A stretch of 64,000 bases of DNA from positions 6,621 through 70,620 of the forward strand of contig JAYUKX010000021.1 of assembly GCA_043764095.1 (NCBI GenBank). The letters are read 5' to 3'. The position numbers and the translations under genes were made by a program. Origin of the DNA: M3007 sp043764095 (GTDB lineage Bacteria; Bacteroidota; Bacteroidia; Chitinophagales; Saprospiraceae). The notes under the pieces were generated by a model, which was not told where the DNA came from, did not search any database, and saw only the letters and a program-made list of their open reading frames with translations. Of this stretch, positions 23,580-33,132 are shown piece after piece (the first letter of the stretch is position 1; every line of letters starts with the position of its first letter).

Positions 23580-24944
23580 ATGAACATACTAGATACCATT
23601 ACTGCCCAAAAACGTATAGAAATCGCAGCATTATACCAAATCAACAACCTCGAAACCCTTAAATCTGCGACAAAACCCACCACTCGTAGTTTCTACAACG
23701 ACATCGCGGCAGCACATAGCGAAAAGCAACCCTTTTTTATCTGCGAATTCAAAAGAAAAAGCCCCTCCGAAGGCTGGATCAATGCCGATGCAGACTTACC
23801 CACGCAGGTACAAGCATACGCACATGCGGGTGCAAAAGCCATTTCCGTACTTACCGATACGCCCTTTTTTGGAGGTAGTTATCAAGATTTGGAATTAGCC
23901 GCCGCCACCCTCCATGAATTAGGTGAAAATCGACCATTATTGCTCCAAAAGGACTTTATTTTAGACGAAATACAAATCTACAAAGCCCGTGCAGCAGGCG
24001 CAGACCTGATTCTGCTCATTGCTGCGATACTTACAGCAGATCAATTACAGCACCTTAAAGATATAGCCGAATCCATGGGTATGGGCGTTTTGGTAGAAGT
24101 CCACGACAACGAAGAACTACAGAAAATACAGCACCTCGATTTTCCAGTATTAGGTATCAATAACCGCGATTTAAAGGTATTTCGCACCTCTTTGAACCGC
24201 GTAAATGTCCTCAAAAAACAATCACCCCACCGATTTATTATCTCCGAATCGGGGATATATAATTATCGGGATTTTGCCGTAGTTCGAAATGCGGATGGCT
24301 TCCTAATTGGTACAGGACTGATGCGGGCGGGAGCTGCCTCTTTATCGGCGTTGCAAAAATCTAAATATTTATTCAAAGCATGTGGTATCCGTACCGCTGA
24401 TCTTTTTCAAGAAAACACGGCTGATTTTATTGGGATCAATTTTTCACCCGTTAGCAAACGCCGGATGCCCTTGGAAATACTGGATCAAAACCCAATTCCA
24501 AGCCATGCGGTGGCAGTTTTTTACCAAAATGACCCAGCAGAAATACAGGCCATACTCGAGCGGTACCCATTCCAACGCGTGCAATTGTATGCCGGCGATG
24601 TCACACCAGAATTTGTACGCAGTATCCGAAAAAAAATACTGCTCGCTGCCCGCGTGCGTACGCAAAAGGACTTAGATGATTTAGAACATTACGCAGCAGA
24701 TATAGATCTGTTTATTTTGGATGGCCCAGACCCCGGTAGCGGCACTCAAGTCGAAAATGACCTGATACCTACGGATTTTCCTTATCCCTTTTTATTAGCA
24801 GGTGGTATGCACAGCGGTAACCTTGACCGATTGACCAAATACCACAACTGCATTGGTGTGGATATGGCATCAGGGATTGAAACAGATCATGTTGTTGATG
24901 CTGAAAAAATTGGAGCGGTGTTGGGAAACATCAAACTTATTTAG
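23580..24944 (+). CDS. trpCF: fused indole-3-glycerol-phosphate synthase / phosphoribosylanthranilate isomerase
   Basis: A protein of 454 residues. The IGPS half (1-~258) has FICEFKRKSPSEGWI, LLQKDFILDEIQIYKARAAGADLILL, LGINNRDLKVF and ISESGI. The PRAI half starts FKACGIRTADLF, with DFIGINFSPVSKR and LAGGMHSGNL. Together with trpGD it covers three consecutive steps after anthranilate. trpA and trpB are absent here. Confidence 0.9.
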   Translation: MNILDTITAQKRIEIAALYQINNLETLKSATKPTTRSFYNDIAAAHSEKQPFFICEFKRKSPSEGWINADADLPTQVQAYAHAGAKAISVLTDTPFFGGSYQDLELAAATLHELGENRPLLLQKDFILDEIQIYKARAAGADLILLIAAILTADQLQHLKDIAESMGMGVLVEVHDNEELQKIQHLDFPVLGINNRDLKVFRTSLNRVNVLKKQSPHRFIISESGIYNYRDFAVVRNADGFLIGTGLMRAGAASLSALQKSKYLFKACGIRTADLFQENTADFIGINFSPVSKRRMPLEILDQNPIPSHAVAVFYQNDPAEIQAILERYPFQRVQLYAGDVTPEFVRSIRKKILLAARVRTQKDLDDLEHYAADIDLFILDGPDPGSGTQVENDLIPTDFPYPFLLAGGMHSGNLDRLTKYHNCIGVDMASGIETDHVVDAEKIGAVLGNIKLI

Positions 24945-25093
24945 AAATAAGATTTAAAAGGAGATACTTTTTTTGTCTATAAAAATAACGTGGACTTCCT
25001 TATTAATGTTGACACTTAAACTAAGATTAAGCAGCCTTTTTCAATGCTTTGACTCTATTTTATCAGATACTCAAATAATATGATCTGATTCAC

Positions 25094-25397
25094 GACTTCG
25101 GAGAAGTCCAACATTTGTTGTAAAATAGTCCACCCCTACATTTTGTGCGATAAGAGCCGCTCAGACTAAAGCCCTTACAAATGTTGGACTTCTCCGAAGT
25201 CATTTGAGGTATTCGAGATTTTTACAAATGTTGGACTTCGCTGAAGTCATTTAAGGTATTCGAGATTTTTACAAATGTTGGACTTCTCCGAAGTCATTCG
25301 AGGTATTCGAGATGTTTTTTACAAATGTTGGACTTCTCCGAAGTCATTCGAGGTATTCGAGATGTTTTTTACAAATGTTAGACTTCTCCGAAGTCAT
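25094..25397. repeat. tandem 47-50-bp repeats with internal hairpin, plus an inverted half unit
   Basis: Units start at 25177, 25224, 25271, 25321 and 25371 (the last partial), each beginning ACAAATGTTGGACTTC and containing the palindrome GACTTCTCCGAAGTC. Unit lengths are 47, 47, 50 and 50. An inverted half copy lies at 25094-25118. There are no spacers, so it is a VNTR and not a CRISPR. The rest of 24945-25566 is non-coding, with a further inverted pair TGACAAAATCGG (25419-25430)/(25502-25513). Confidence 0.85.
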
Positions 25398-25566
25398 GGA
25401 TTTTATTATTTGAATGCATGACAAAATCGGAGCATGACATTTTTTCCATTCTAAATTAATGCTGGACAAAGAGGTAATTCTCCCAGTTTCAATGCTATGC
25501 CCCGATTTTGTCACACACTCAAAATATTTCACCAAAATAAAAGTGTACGGTAGCAAAAAAAGCAAA

Positions 25567-27585
25567 TTATTTCAGCCATTTATCCAACCAACCAAAAAAT
25601 TCCCGTTGCCATACAATACTGTTTTGTGGCTTTTGCATCCAGTGGCCTTCATCGGGGAAGGAGAGCATTTTACTCGGAATGCCCTGCATTTGAGCCGCTT
25701 GAAAGGCTTGCATACCCTCGCTGAATGGTACACGAAAATCCTTTTCATTGTGAATCACAAGAATCGGTGTATCCCAGTTTTTGACATAGGTATTTGGGCT
25801 GAAAGTCGTCCAAGCCGCGTCATTAGGGCGCGACCAGTAATCCACCCCTAAATCATGCTGAGCAAAAAACATTTCCTCCGTAGTGCCCCACCAACTCGTA
25901 TTATTAAACATACCACAATGACTAATAAACGCCTTGAAGCGTTTTTCGTGGTTGCCCGCCAACCAATACACAGAATAACCACCAAAACTCGCACCTACAG
26001 CACCAAGTCGATTGGCATCTACCCAAGGTTCTTTTTTTACATCATCAATACCTGAAAGCAGGTCTTTCATGGCTTGTCCACCCCAGTCGTTGCTAATAGC
26101 CGCATTCCAAGCCTGTCCTTCTGGCCCACCGGGCATTCCCCTTCTACAAGGTGCTACTACTACATAACCATTATTGGCCATCAGTTGGAGGTTCCAGCGG
26201 AACGAAAACGACTGGCTAAGTGCCGATTGTGGCCCGCCTTGGCACAATAACAAAGCAGGATATTTTTTATTTGCATCAAAATTGGGTGGCAGCACGACCC
26301 ATACGTTCATATTTTTTCCATCGGTGGTACGTACCGTGCGGCGTTCTACTTTGCCTTTTGTGATATTGTCCCAATTGTCTTTTGTTGCAAAAGAAAGTTG
26401 ACGCGCAGTTCCTTTTTTGGTATTGATCACAAAAATCTCGGCAGGCGCATCCATGGCTGTTTTACTCGCTACCACATCATCGCCCGCTACTTTAATATTG
26501 CCGTAATCGTGTCTGCCCTCGGTGATGCGTTTGATTTTTTTATCATTTACCGTGACATTGTATAATTGGTACGTAAAGTCGTTGCTACTTGTAAAGTACA
26601 AAGATTTGCTATCAGTAGCCCATTGTGGCCCGAGGCATTCCCATTTCCAGTCCTCGGTGAGTTCTTCCCGCAATTGAGAAGCCAAGTCTAAGAGCATTAA
26701 ACGCGGTCGGTCGGCTTCATATCCGGCAGTTTCCATGCTTGTCCAAGCCAAGTAACGGCTATTGGGCGAAAAGATGGGATCTTGGTCGTACCCACGATTT
26801 TCGGGTGTAAGATTGAGCGTCTTACCCGATGCTATTTCATAAATATAAATATCAGCATTGGTGCTTTTGGCCTCATATGTGCCGTTGAGTTTGCGGCAGG
26901 TATAGGCCACCAAACGGCCATCAGGACTGATTTGCACCTGCTCCATACCGCCCATAGGTGCTAGCGGTGCGTCGAAACGCTCGCCATACATCAAATCGGT
27001 AGGCTCGGATGCAAATTGGCCGGGGGTATATTGCGCCAGAAACAGGTGGCTGTACTTATAATCGTGCCAGCTGTCCCAATGCCGGTAATTGAGGCCGTCC
27101 GAAATACGCGCACTGGTTTTGGCCATATCGGGATATACCTCGGCGGGTGTTTTGTCGAGTTGTACATCTTGAGCATAAACAATATAACGGCCATCAGGAG
27201 CGTATTTGAAGCCGTTTATTTCGTACTCGCTGATCCGTTTTTCGTTTTTACCATCAATATCTACTTCATATAAAGTGCCGCCGCGCAAGAAACCAACCCG
27301 TTTGTTATCAGAGGTGAATTGAGCATCGCCAGATTTGAGGTTTTCGGGCGTAATCGCACGGGTTTCGCCCGTAGCCACCTGCACGATATAAAGGGTTTTG
27401 GCACTTTTATTCTCTGCCACATCGTAACGGGTGACGCTATACACCGCCATGAGGCCATTGGGGGATACATCCTCGAGGTTCACACGACCTATTTTCCAAA
27501 GGAGTTCGGGAGTGAGTTTGGTTTGAGCACTTGAAAAAGTAGTTGCTGCGAGCATGAGAAGAATAATAGATAATGTTTTTGTCAT
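25567..27585 (-). CDS. S9-family prolyl oligopeptidase-type peptidase
   Basis: A protein of 672 residues with signal peptide MTKTLSIILLMLAATTFSSAQ. An N-terminal beta-propeller made of repeated TolB/WD-like strands (RLVAYTCRK, RYLAWTSMET) is followed by an alpha/beta hydrolase with the nucleophile in VGASFGGYSVYW, Asp in HNEKDFRVP and His in DEGHWMQKP. It is likely a secreted or periplasmic dipeptidyl/acylaminoacyl-type peptidase used on peptides. A monocistronic layout is suggested by non-coding gaps on both sides. Confidence 0.88.
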   Translation of the reverse strand: MTKTLSIILLMLAATTFSSAQTKLTPELLWKIGRVNLEDVSPNGLMAVYSVTRYDVAENKSAKTLYIVQVATGETRAITPENLKSGDAQFTSDNKRVGFLRGGTLYEVDIDGKNEKRISEYEINGFKYAPDGRYIVYAQDVQLDKTPAEVYPDMAKTSARISDGLNYRHWDSWHDYKYSHLFLAQYTPGQFASEPTDLMYGERFDAPLAPMGGMEQVQISPDGRLVAYTCRKLNGTYEAKSTNADIYIYEIASGKTLNLTPENRGYDQDPIFSPNSRYLAWTSMETAGYEADRPRLMLLDLASQLREELTEDWKWECLGPQWATDSKSLYFTSSNDFTYQLYNVTVNDKKIKRITEGRHDYGNIKVAGDDVVASKTAMDAPAEIFVINTKKGTARQLSFATKDNWDNITKGKVERRTVRTTDGKNMNVWVVLPPNFDANKKYPALLLCQGGPQSALSQSFSFRWNLQLMANNGYVVVAPCRRGMPGGPEGQAWNAAISNDWGGQAMKDLLSGIDDVKKEPWVDANRLGAVGASFGGYSVYWLAGNHEKRFKAFISHCGMFNNTSWWGTTEEMFFAQHDLGVDYWSRPNDAAWTTFSPNTYVKNWDTPILVIHNEKDFRVPFSEGMQAFQAAQMQGIPSKMLSFPDEGHWMQKPQNSIVWQREFFGWLDKWLK

Positions 27586-27692
27586 GATATGCTTGTGTAT
27601 AATTGCGGCAAATGTATGTAGTGTTGAATATAAAGTAAACTAAATCTGCTTATTCATTGTGTTTTTTCTACCATGAATCACGAATAAGGAAA

Positions 27693-27710
27693 CGTACACT
27701 TTAGTGTACG
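27693..27710. repeat. short palindrome between upp and the S9 peptidase gene
   Basis: CGTACACT-TT-AGTGTACG is a perfect 8-bp inverted repeat with no T-run after it. AACTTATTTTACAGTGTGTTAA follows at ~27768, a word also found at the ends of the 440-bp dispersed repeat. Confidence 0.5.
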
Positions 27711-27807
27711 CAACGCTTTGTGTTCTTTGTGCGCTTTGTGGTGAAAAAATAAATTACATGTATAAAAGAAACTTATTTTACAGTGTGTTAAAATTAAACA
27801 GAAGAAT

Positions 27808-28458
27808 TTACTTATTCATCTTTTCTCCAAAAGCCAAATCTCCGGCATCGCCCAAACCTGGTATGATATAAGATTTATCGTTGAGTTCAGCATCCAATGC
27901 GCCCATCCAAACGGATATTTCGGGGTGGTGTTTTTGAACATTTTCCAATCCGGCGTTACTTGCAATCACCGTAGCGATATGGATGGCTTCTGGTTGGCCA
28001 AATTTTTTCAATTGCTCAATCGCCACCAATAGAGACGCGCCCGTAGCCAGCATCGGGTCGCAGAGGATGAGGATGCAGTCATCCAAATTTGGGGTAGCCA
28101 CATAATCCAATTGAATTTCAAAAGAGCCATCCTCTTTGTGGCGGCGGTAGGCGGAAATGTAAGCGTTATCTGCTTGGTCAAAATAATTCAACATCCCTTG
28201 GTGAAACGGCAACCCAGCGCGCAAAATAGTGGCCAAAACAACCCGTTGAACGGGCAATTGTGTTTCATCTACCCCCAATTGGGTCTCTACTTCGTACCGC
28301 TCATAATCCATTTTTTTACTAATTTCATAGGCTAATATCTCGCCAATTCGTTCCAAATTGCGCCGAAAACGCATCCGATCCTGTTGAATATCCACATCGC
28401 GCAGTTCGGCGATAAAACGATTGGCAATGGAGTTTTGAGCAGATAAATTAAACGTCAT
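27808..28458 (-). CDS. upp: uracil phosphoribosyltransferase
   Basis: A protein of 216 residues. TILRAGLPFHQGMLNYF and the PRPP loop ILCDPMLATGASLLVAIE, with GLGDAGDLAFG at the C-terminus, identify the uracil-binding PRTase. It salvages uracil to UMP in the cytoplasm. It is divergent from the formyltransferase gene across 105 bases. Confidence 0.93.
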   Translation of the reverse strand: MTFNLSAQNSIANRFIAELRDVDIQQDRMRFRRNLERIGEILAYEISKKMDYERYEVETQLGVDETQLPVQRVVLATILRAGLPFHQGMLNYFDQADNAYISAYRRHKEDGSFEIQLDYVATPNLDDCILILCDPMLATGASLLVAIEQLKKFGQPEAIHIATVIASNAGLENVQKHHPEISVWMGALDAELNDKSYIIPGLGDAGDLAFGEKMNK

Positions 28459-28563
28459 TTCTTGAATGCTTTGCTGTGAATGGCTAATAAGGCGGCAAAT
28501 TTAGGATAATTGTATAATACATTTTACAAAACAACTAACTTTACGCTCTAAAATCAAAATATC

Positions 28564-29385
28564 ATGCGCCTTCTAATTTTCTCCAACCGCGACTTAGCCA
28601 GTAATTATATACTCAATTTGCTGTTGCCGCATTTAGCACCACAGCACCATATTTCCGTTTTTTTATCGGATAAAGTGGGCAAAAACACGGTTCCACCCAA
28701 GGCATTGCGCACTTTAAAGTTTTTTGAACAGCAGTTGCCCATCGGTATTTTATTTCCCGAACTGGACAAACAAGTGCGACCTAACGAAGGGCAATTGCTC
28801 ACTTTTTCGGAATTATCGCGGCATTACGAGGTGGATATCACCTCTTGTAACGATGTAAAATCGGAGGAGCAACTTCAGTTTTTTAGCAGTTTAGCACCTG
28901 ATTTGGTCTTGTCTATCCGTTATGGTAAAATTTTTGGTAAATCCTTTTTGTCCATACCTAAGTACGGCGTTATCAATTTGCACTCAGGTATTTTGCCCAA
29001 TTATAGAGGCGTATTGGCCGTTTTCAGGGCATTGATTCATGGCGATACAACCATTGGGGCTACCTTACACTATATTGATGACCATACTATTGATACGGGA
29101 GGTGTGATTGGTTTTTCGCAAATGGCCGTTCAGCCCGACAAATCATTGCTTTGGCATATCCTTCATTTGTACCCAGCCAGTGTAGATTTGGTTTTGGATG
29201 CCATTGAAAAAATTAATAGTGGAATCCGCCCTGATACACACCAGCAAAACACAGAAAATGCCGCTTATTTTACATTCCCAACGCCCGAAGAAATCGTCGC
29301 ATTTGAGGCGAAAGGTTGGGAATTAGTAGGTTGGGATGACTATAATGCATTCATTTCAAAGTTTATTATTCATCCAGAACAGTAG
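28564..29385 (+). CDS. formyltransferase-fold protein
   Basis: A protein of 273 residues. It has the N10-formyl-THF transferase signature: NLHSGILPNYRG (Asn-His pair), IGATLHYIDDHTIDTGGVI with the catalytic Asp, and a Rossmann-like start MRLLIFSNRDLASNYIL. It is shorter than methionyl-tRNA formyltransferase and lacks that enzyme's C-terminal domain, so a sugar or small-molecule formylation role is possible. The substrate cannot be told from sequence. Confidence 0.75.
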   Translation: MRLLIFSNRDLASNYILNLLLPHLAPQHHISVFLSDKVGKNTVPPKALRTLKFFEQQLPIGILFPELDKQVRPNEGQLLTFSELSRHYEVDITSCNDVKSEEQLQFFSSLAPDLVLSIRYGKIFGKSFLSIPKYGVINLHSGILPNYRGVLAVFRALIHGDTTIGATLHYIDDHTIDTGGVIGFSQMAVQPDKSLLWHILHLYPASVDLVLDAIEKINSGIRPDTHQQNTENAAYFTFPTPEEIVAFEAKGWELVGWDDYNAFISKFIIHPEQ

Positions 29386-29551
29386 GGACTCAATAACCGA
29401 TGAATAACGCAGAGAGGGGCAAAATGAAGCCGCCAAATCTGTACCTTTATTTGAATCTACTTCCTACGGAACGCTATTTTGCAATAAGTAATACTAATTG
29501 TAAGCAATTCGCCGTACTTTTCGCCCCAAAATACAATTATATTCCATTTTT

Positions 29552-31582
29552 ATGGCCAAAACACGACCCATCGCAGGCAGTAAAAGCCCAAACAGTAATA
29601 ATTCAACACAATTAGTAACGGCCAATTTGGCAGCAGACGGCAATTTTTCAGTACCTGAGTTTTTTGCGAATTACCGCTTACAAAGTCTGGTCATTTTTGC
29701 CATAGCGTTTGTGGTATATATCGGTAGTTTAGGGCATCAATTTGTTCAAGATGACGCGATTGTAATCACCGATAATATGTTTACCCAAAAAGGAGCCGAA
29801 GGCATCGGAGGCATACTTACTAAAGATACATTTTTTGGTTTTTTTAAAGTAGAAGGTAAAGCGCAATTGGTATCAGGAGGACGTTATCGCCCGCTCACTT
29901 TGATTATTTTTGCCTTAGTGTACCAACTTTCTGGCCCTAACCCTTTTGTTTTCCACTTGCTCACGGTTTTGTTGTTTGCTGCTACTTGTGTACTCTTGTA
30001 CCACACACTGCGCACATTGATTGCGCCGAGATTTGGTACGGGTTATGCGGCTTTAGTCGCTTGGGTCGCTACCGTGCTTTTTGCTGTGCATCCTATTCAT
30101 ACAGAGGTAGTTGCCAATGTAAAAGGTTGTGATGAAATCGTTACTTTATTGGGTAGTTTGGGTGCGTTGTGGCTTACCTTAAAGGCTTATGATACAAATG
30201 AAGCCAAATGGGGCTGGTTGGGTGCCATTGTGTTTTTTCTGGCTTGTATGTCTAAGGAAAATGCAGTTACTTATTTGGCCGTTGTACCACTGGCATTATG
30301 GGTATTCCGTGGTGCCGATTTGGGAAAAATGTTCAGCCATACATTACCGTTATTGGTAGGTTTTTTGGTGTTTTTTATTATTCGTGGTACTATTTTGCAT
30401 TGGAAATTTGGTGGGGCACCATTGGAGTTGATGAACAACCCATATATCAAATGGACGGGCAACGGCTGGGCACATATTGATTTTGGCGCAAAAATGGCGA
30501 CCATTACCTATACTTTGGGCAAATATATCCTGCTATTATTTGTTCCGAACCCACTTACCCACGATTATTACCCTAATCATATCGCCATCAAGAGTTTTGG
30601 AGATCCAGCGGTATTGGGTACGCTGGTGGTGTATGCTGCATTGATTTATTATGCCATTAAAGGCGTTAAAGAGCGCAGTATTTTGGGTTTTGGCATATTG
30701 TATTTTTTGCTGACGTTGAGTATAGTATCCAACTTGATTTTTCCCGTGGGTACGCACATGGGCGAACGATTTGCCTTTATGCCATCGGTGGGTTTTTGCC
30801 TTATTGCTGCTGCTTTTATTGTGGGCTTTATGCGTTCGGGTAAGTTATGGGATATTGCAAAATTGACCATACCATTGGCCATTACGGGTTTAATAGGTGC
30901 TGCTTATGCCTATAAAACCTTTAGTCGTGTACCCGCTTGGGAAACCAATGAAAAATTATTTTTTACCGATTTTACCACCTCGTTTAACAGTGCAAAAATC
31001 CGAAATGCCTGTGGCGGGGTATTGTTTGATAAGGCCCGCGTTGAAACAGACGAGGCCAAGCGCAAGGAATATAGTTTGCAAGCAATTCCGCATTTGGACA
31101 AAGCATTGGAGATTTATAAGGATTATTCGGATGCATACGTCTCCCGCGGGGGGGCGCACTTGCTTGCAGGTAATTACGAAAAAAGTGTAGCCGATTATCG
31201 GATGGCCGTCAAGTTGCAACCAGAAAAAGCCGCTTTCAAGGAGAGTTTGGCAACTGCGTTGCGGGAAGCGGGTAAAAATGCTGGTGAAAAACGCGGTGAC
31301 CTACCCGCTGCTTTGAAATATTTACAAGAAGCATGGCAATACAAAAATACAGATGTGGAAACAGCGCGTTTGCTCGGTGTGGCGTTTGGTGTAAGTCAAA
31401 ATCATGCAGAGGCGATCAAATGGTTTAGCAAAGCGGTAGATCTCGAACCTTCCAATGCGAGCAATATATTTGACCTAGGTACAGCGTACCGGATGTCGGG
31501 TAATTTGGCAAAAGCGCAGGAATTATATACCAAGGCGCAACAATTAGATCCGCAAATTATGTCGAAAAAAGGGCAAAAATAA
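29552..31582 (+). CDS. TMTC-like membrane protein with TPR repeats
   Basis: A protein of 676 residues. After a polar ~50-residue start come about ten membrane helices with FVQDDAIVITDN (an acidic DD motif in the first loop, as in GT-C glycosyltransferases) and SGGRYRPLTLIIFAL. From ~480 TPR units follow (YSDAYVSRGGAHLLAGNYEKS, AEAIKWFSKAVDLEPSNAS). This layout equals the TMTC/DUF1736 O-mannosyltransferase-like family. An inner-membrane glycosyltransferase is likely; donor and target are unknown. Confidence 0.75.
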   Translation: MAKTRPIAGSKSPNSNNSTQLVTANLAADGNFSVPEFFANYRLQSLVIFAIAFVVYIGSLGHQFVQDDAIVITDNMFTQKGAEGIGGILTKDTFFGFFKVEGKAQLVSGGRYRPLTLIIFALVYQLSGPNPFVFHLLTVLLFAATCVLLYHTLRTLIAPRFGTGYAALVAWVATVLFAVHPIHTEVVANVKGCDEIVTLLGSLGALWLTLKAYDTNEAKWGWLGAIVFFLACMSKENAVTYLAVVPLALWVFRGADLGKMFSHTLPLLVGFLVFFIIRGTILHWKFGGAPLELMNNPYIKWTGNGWAHIDFGAKMATITYTLGKYILLLFVPNPLTHDYYPNHIAIKSFGDPAVLGTLVVYAALIYYAIKGVKERSILGFGILYFLLTLSIVSNLIFPVGTHMGERFAFMPSVGFCLIAAAFIVGFMRSGKLWDIAKLTIPLAITGLIGAAYAYKTFSRVPAWETNEKLFFTDFTTSFNSAKIRNACGGVLFDKARVETDEAKRKEYSLQAIPHLDKALEIYKDYSDAYVSRGGAHLLAGNYEKSVADYRMAVKLQPEKAAFKESLATALREAGKNAGEKRGDLPAALKYLQEAWQYKNTDVETARLLGVAFGVSQNHAEAIKWFSKAVDLEPSNASNIFDLGTAYRMSGNLAKAQELYTKAQQLDPQIMSKKGQK

Positions 31583-31605
31583 TTGCCATAAACCGGTATT
31601 TGCGC

Positions 31606-31707
31606 GTAGAGACGTTGCATTGCAACGTCTCTACACGTATCGGCGGCAACCCATAATTGAAACGTGTGCCGTTTCAACCCGTTATTTAGACGTTGCAGTG
31701 CAACGTC
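31606..31707. repeat. REP-type palindromes
   Basis: GTAGAGACGTTGCA-T-TGCAACGTCTCTAC (31606-31634) is a perfect 14-bp hairpin. A shorter version GACGTTGCA-G-TGCAACGTC is at 31689-31707. It is a common extragenic palindrome in Bacteroidota and cyanobacteria. It lies between two same-strand genes and could also act as an mRNA end. Confidence 0.8.
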
Positions 31708-31745
31708 ACGCGTATCCCCAAAAAACGTTCCTAACAACAAATATT

Positions 31746-33107
31746 ATGTTTAAAATTACATTACGTACATTATTATTTCTAACTCCTTTTTGCGCTAACG
31801 CTCAACTCCAAATCAATCCAACAACATCCAATAATACCGAATTACAGCAACAAGATTTCGAAGCACCCGATATCACCTGTAGCGAAATCAACTACAATTC
31901 GCATCCCACCAAAGCATCGGGCAACTGGATTGAATTGCATAATTATGGTAGTTCCGCCGCCAATATCGGTGGATTCCGATTGCAGGAAGAAGGTGTTGCT
32001 ACCTTCTTTAGCATACCAGCCAATACTACTATTCCGGCCAATGGCTATTTGGTACTTTCCGATGATATAACACAGTTTAAAACCATTTTTCCTACTGTAA
32101 CCAACGTAATTGGGTCAACAGGTATCGCTTTGGGCAATAATGGTGATACGATCCAACTACTAGATGCGGGCGGCGCAACCGTTTTGCGCATTGGTTTTTT
32201 CGATGCATTACCTTGGCCACAATGCGCCGACGGACATGGACGTACGCTGGAAAATAAGGTATTGAACAATAACACCAATTTACTCGATCCTACCCGCTGG
32301 AAAGACGGCTGCATGGGTGGTTCTCCGGGCGCAGCATATACACCATGCGATGAACCGCTGTTTTTTAACGAAATAAATTACCGTTCTTCTAATTTTGGCG
32401 ATGCTGGCGATTGGGTAGAAATATGGAACCGAAGCGGGCAAGATGTTAACCTAAGTGGCTGGCAATTGCGCGACCGAAACGATACCCTGCGTTTCACAAT
32501 GCCCAATGGAACGATGGTAAAAAAAGATAGTTTTATCGTCTTTTACAGCGATTTGTTCCTCTTCACCGATGTGCATCCCGGAGGAGCAGTCCCCAATAAA
32601 GTAGGCCCGTTTGAGTTTGGTTTAAGCGGTAATGGCGACCTTGTGCGCCTTTTTGACCAAAATAAAGACATTGTGCTTTCCATGTTTTACAATGATGCCG
32701 CACCTTGGCCGCTTGAGCCCGATGGACAAGGCCCTACTTTGGAATTGCGTGCGCCATTTACGGATTTGAATACACCACAGAACTGGGCAGCAAGTTGTGG
32801 CTTTGGTACACCTGGTCGAAAAAACTCGCCTTGCTCCACTAGAACAACCGAAGTTATTTTAAACGAAGCCGTACAGGTTGCTCCCAATCCCACAAATGAC
32901 ATATTTAATATCAGCGCAACAGGCGTACAGCCCCAACATTGGCAATTGTACGATCTTGGAGGACGCTTGCTAAAACAAGGCATTGTACCCGATGGCCAAA
33001 ATACTTGGGCCGCAGATGCCTCAGATTTGGCAGAAGGCATGTACCTTGTGAAAATTATGGGCAAAGGCTGGATAGCAACTGGAAAATTGGTTGTGCTGAG
33101 CCGATAA
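31746..33107 (+). CDS. secreted protein with two lamin-tail domains and a C-terminal sorting domain
   Basis: About 453 residues from ATG 31746, which gives a signal peptide (MFKITLRTLLFLTPFCANA); the frame upstream runs through the REP palindromes. Two lamin-tail domains start CSEINYNSHPTKASGNWIEL and FFNEINYRSSNFGDAGDWVE. The last ~80 residues (APNPTNDIFNI, LYDLGGRLLKQ, GMYLVKI) are a type IX secretion (Por) sorting domain. It is probably exported across the outer membrane and cell-surface attached or released. Confidence 0.82.
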   Translation: MFKITLRTLLFLTPFCANAQLQINPTTSNNTELQQQDFEAPDITCSEINYNSHPTKASGNWIELHNYGSSAANIGGFRLQEEGVATFFSIPANTTIPANGYLVLSDDITQFKTIFPTVTNVIGSTGIALGNNGDTIQLLDAGGATVLRIGFFDALPWPQCADGHGRTLENKVLNNNTNLLDPTRWKDGCMGGSPGAAYTPCDEPLFFNEINYRSSNFGDAGDWVEIWNRSGQDVNLSGWQLRDRNDTLRFTMPNGTMVKKDSFIVFYSDLFLFTDVHPGGAVPNKVGPFEFGLSGNGDLVRLFDQNKDIVLSMFYNDAAPWPLEPDGQGPTLELRAPFTDLNTPQNWAASCGFGTPGRKNSPCSTRTTEVILNEAVQVAPNPTNDIFNISATGVQPQHWQLYDLGGRLLKQGIVPDGQNTWAADASDLAEGMYLVKIMGKGWIATGKLVVLSR

Positions 33108-33132
33108 GGAACGATAAATAAAGCAGCGAGCA

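Noticed and set aside
25177..25397. Possible CRISPR array
   Set aside because: The repeated units are directly adjacent with no unique spacers and no cas gene is nearby.
31606..31634. Intrinsic terminator of the TPR gene
   Set aside because: No T-run follows and the same palindrome repeats nearby, so it is a REP-type unit.
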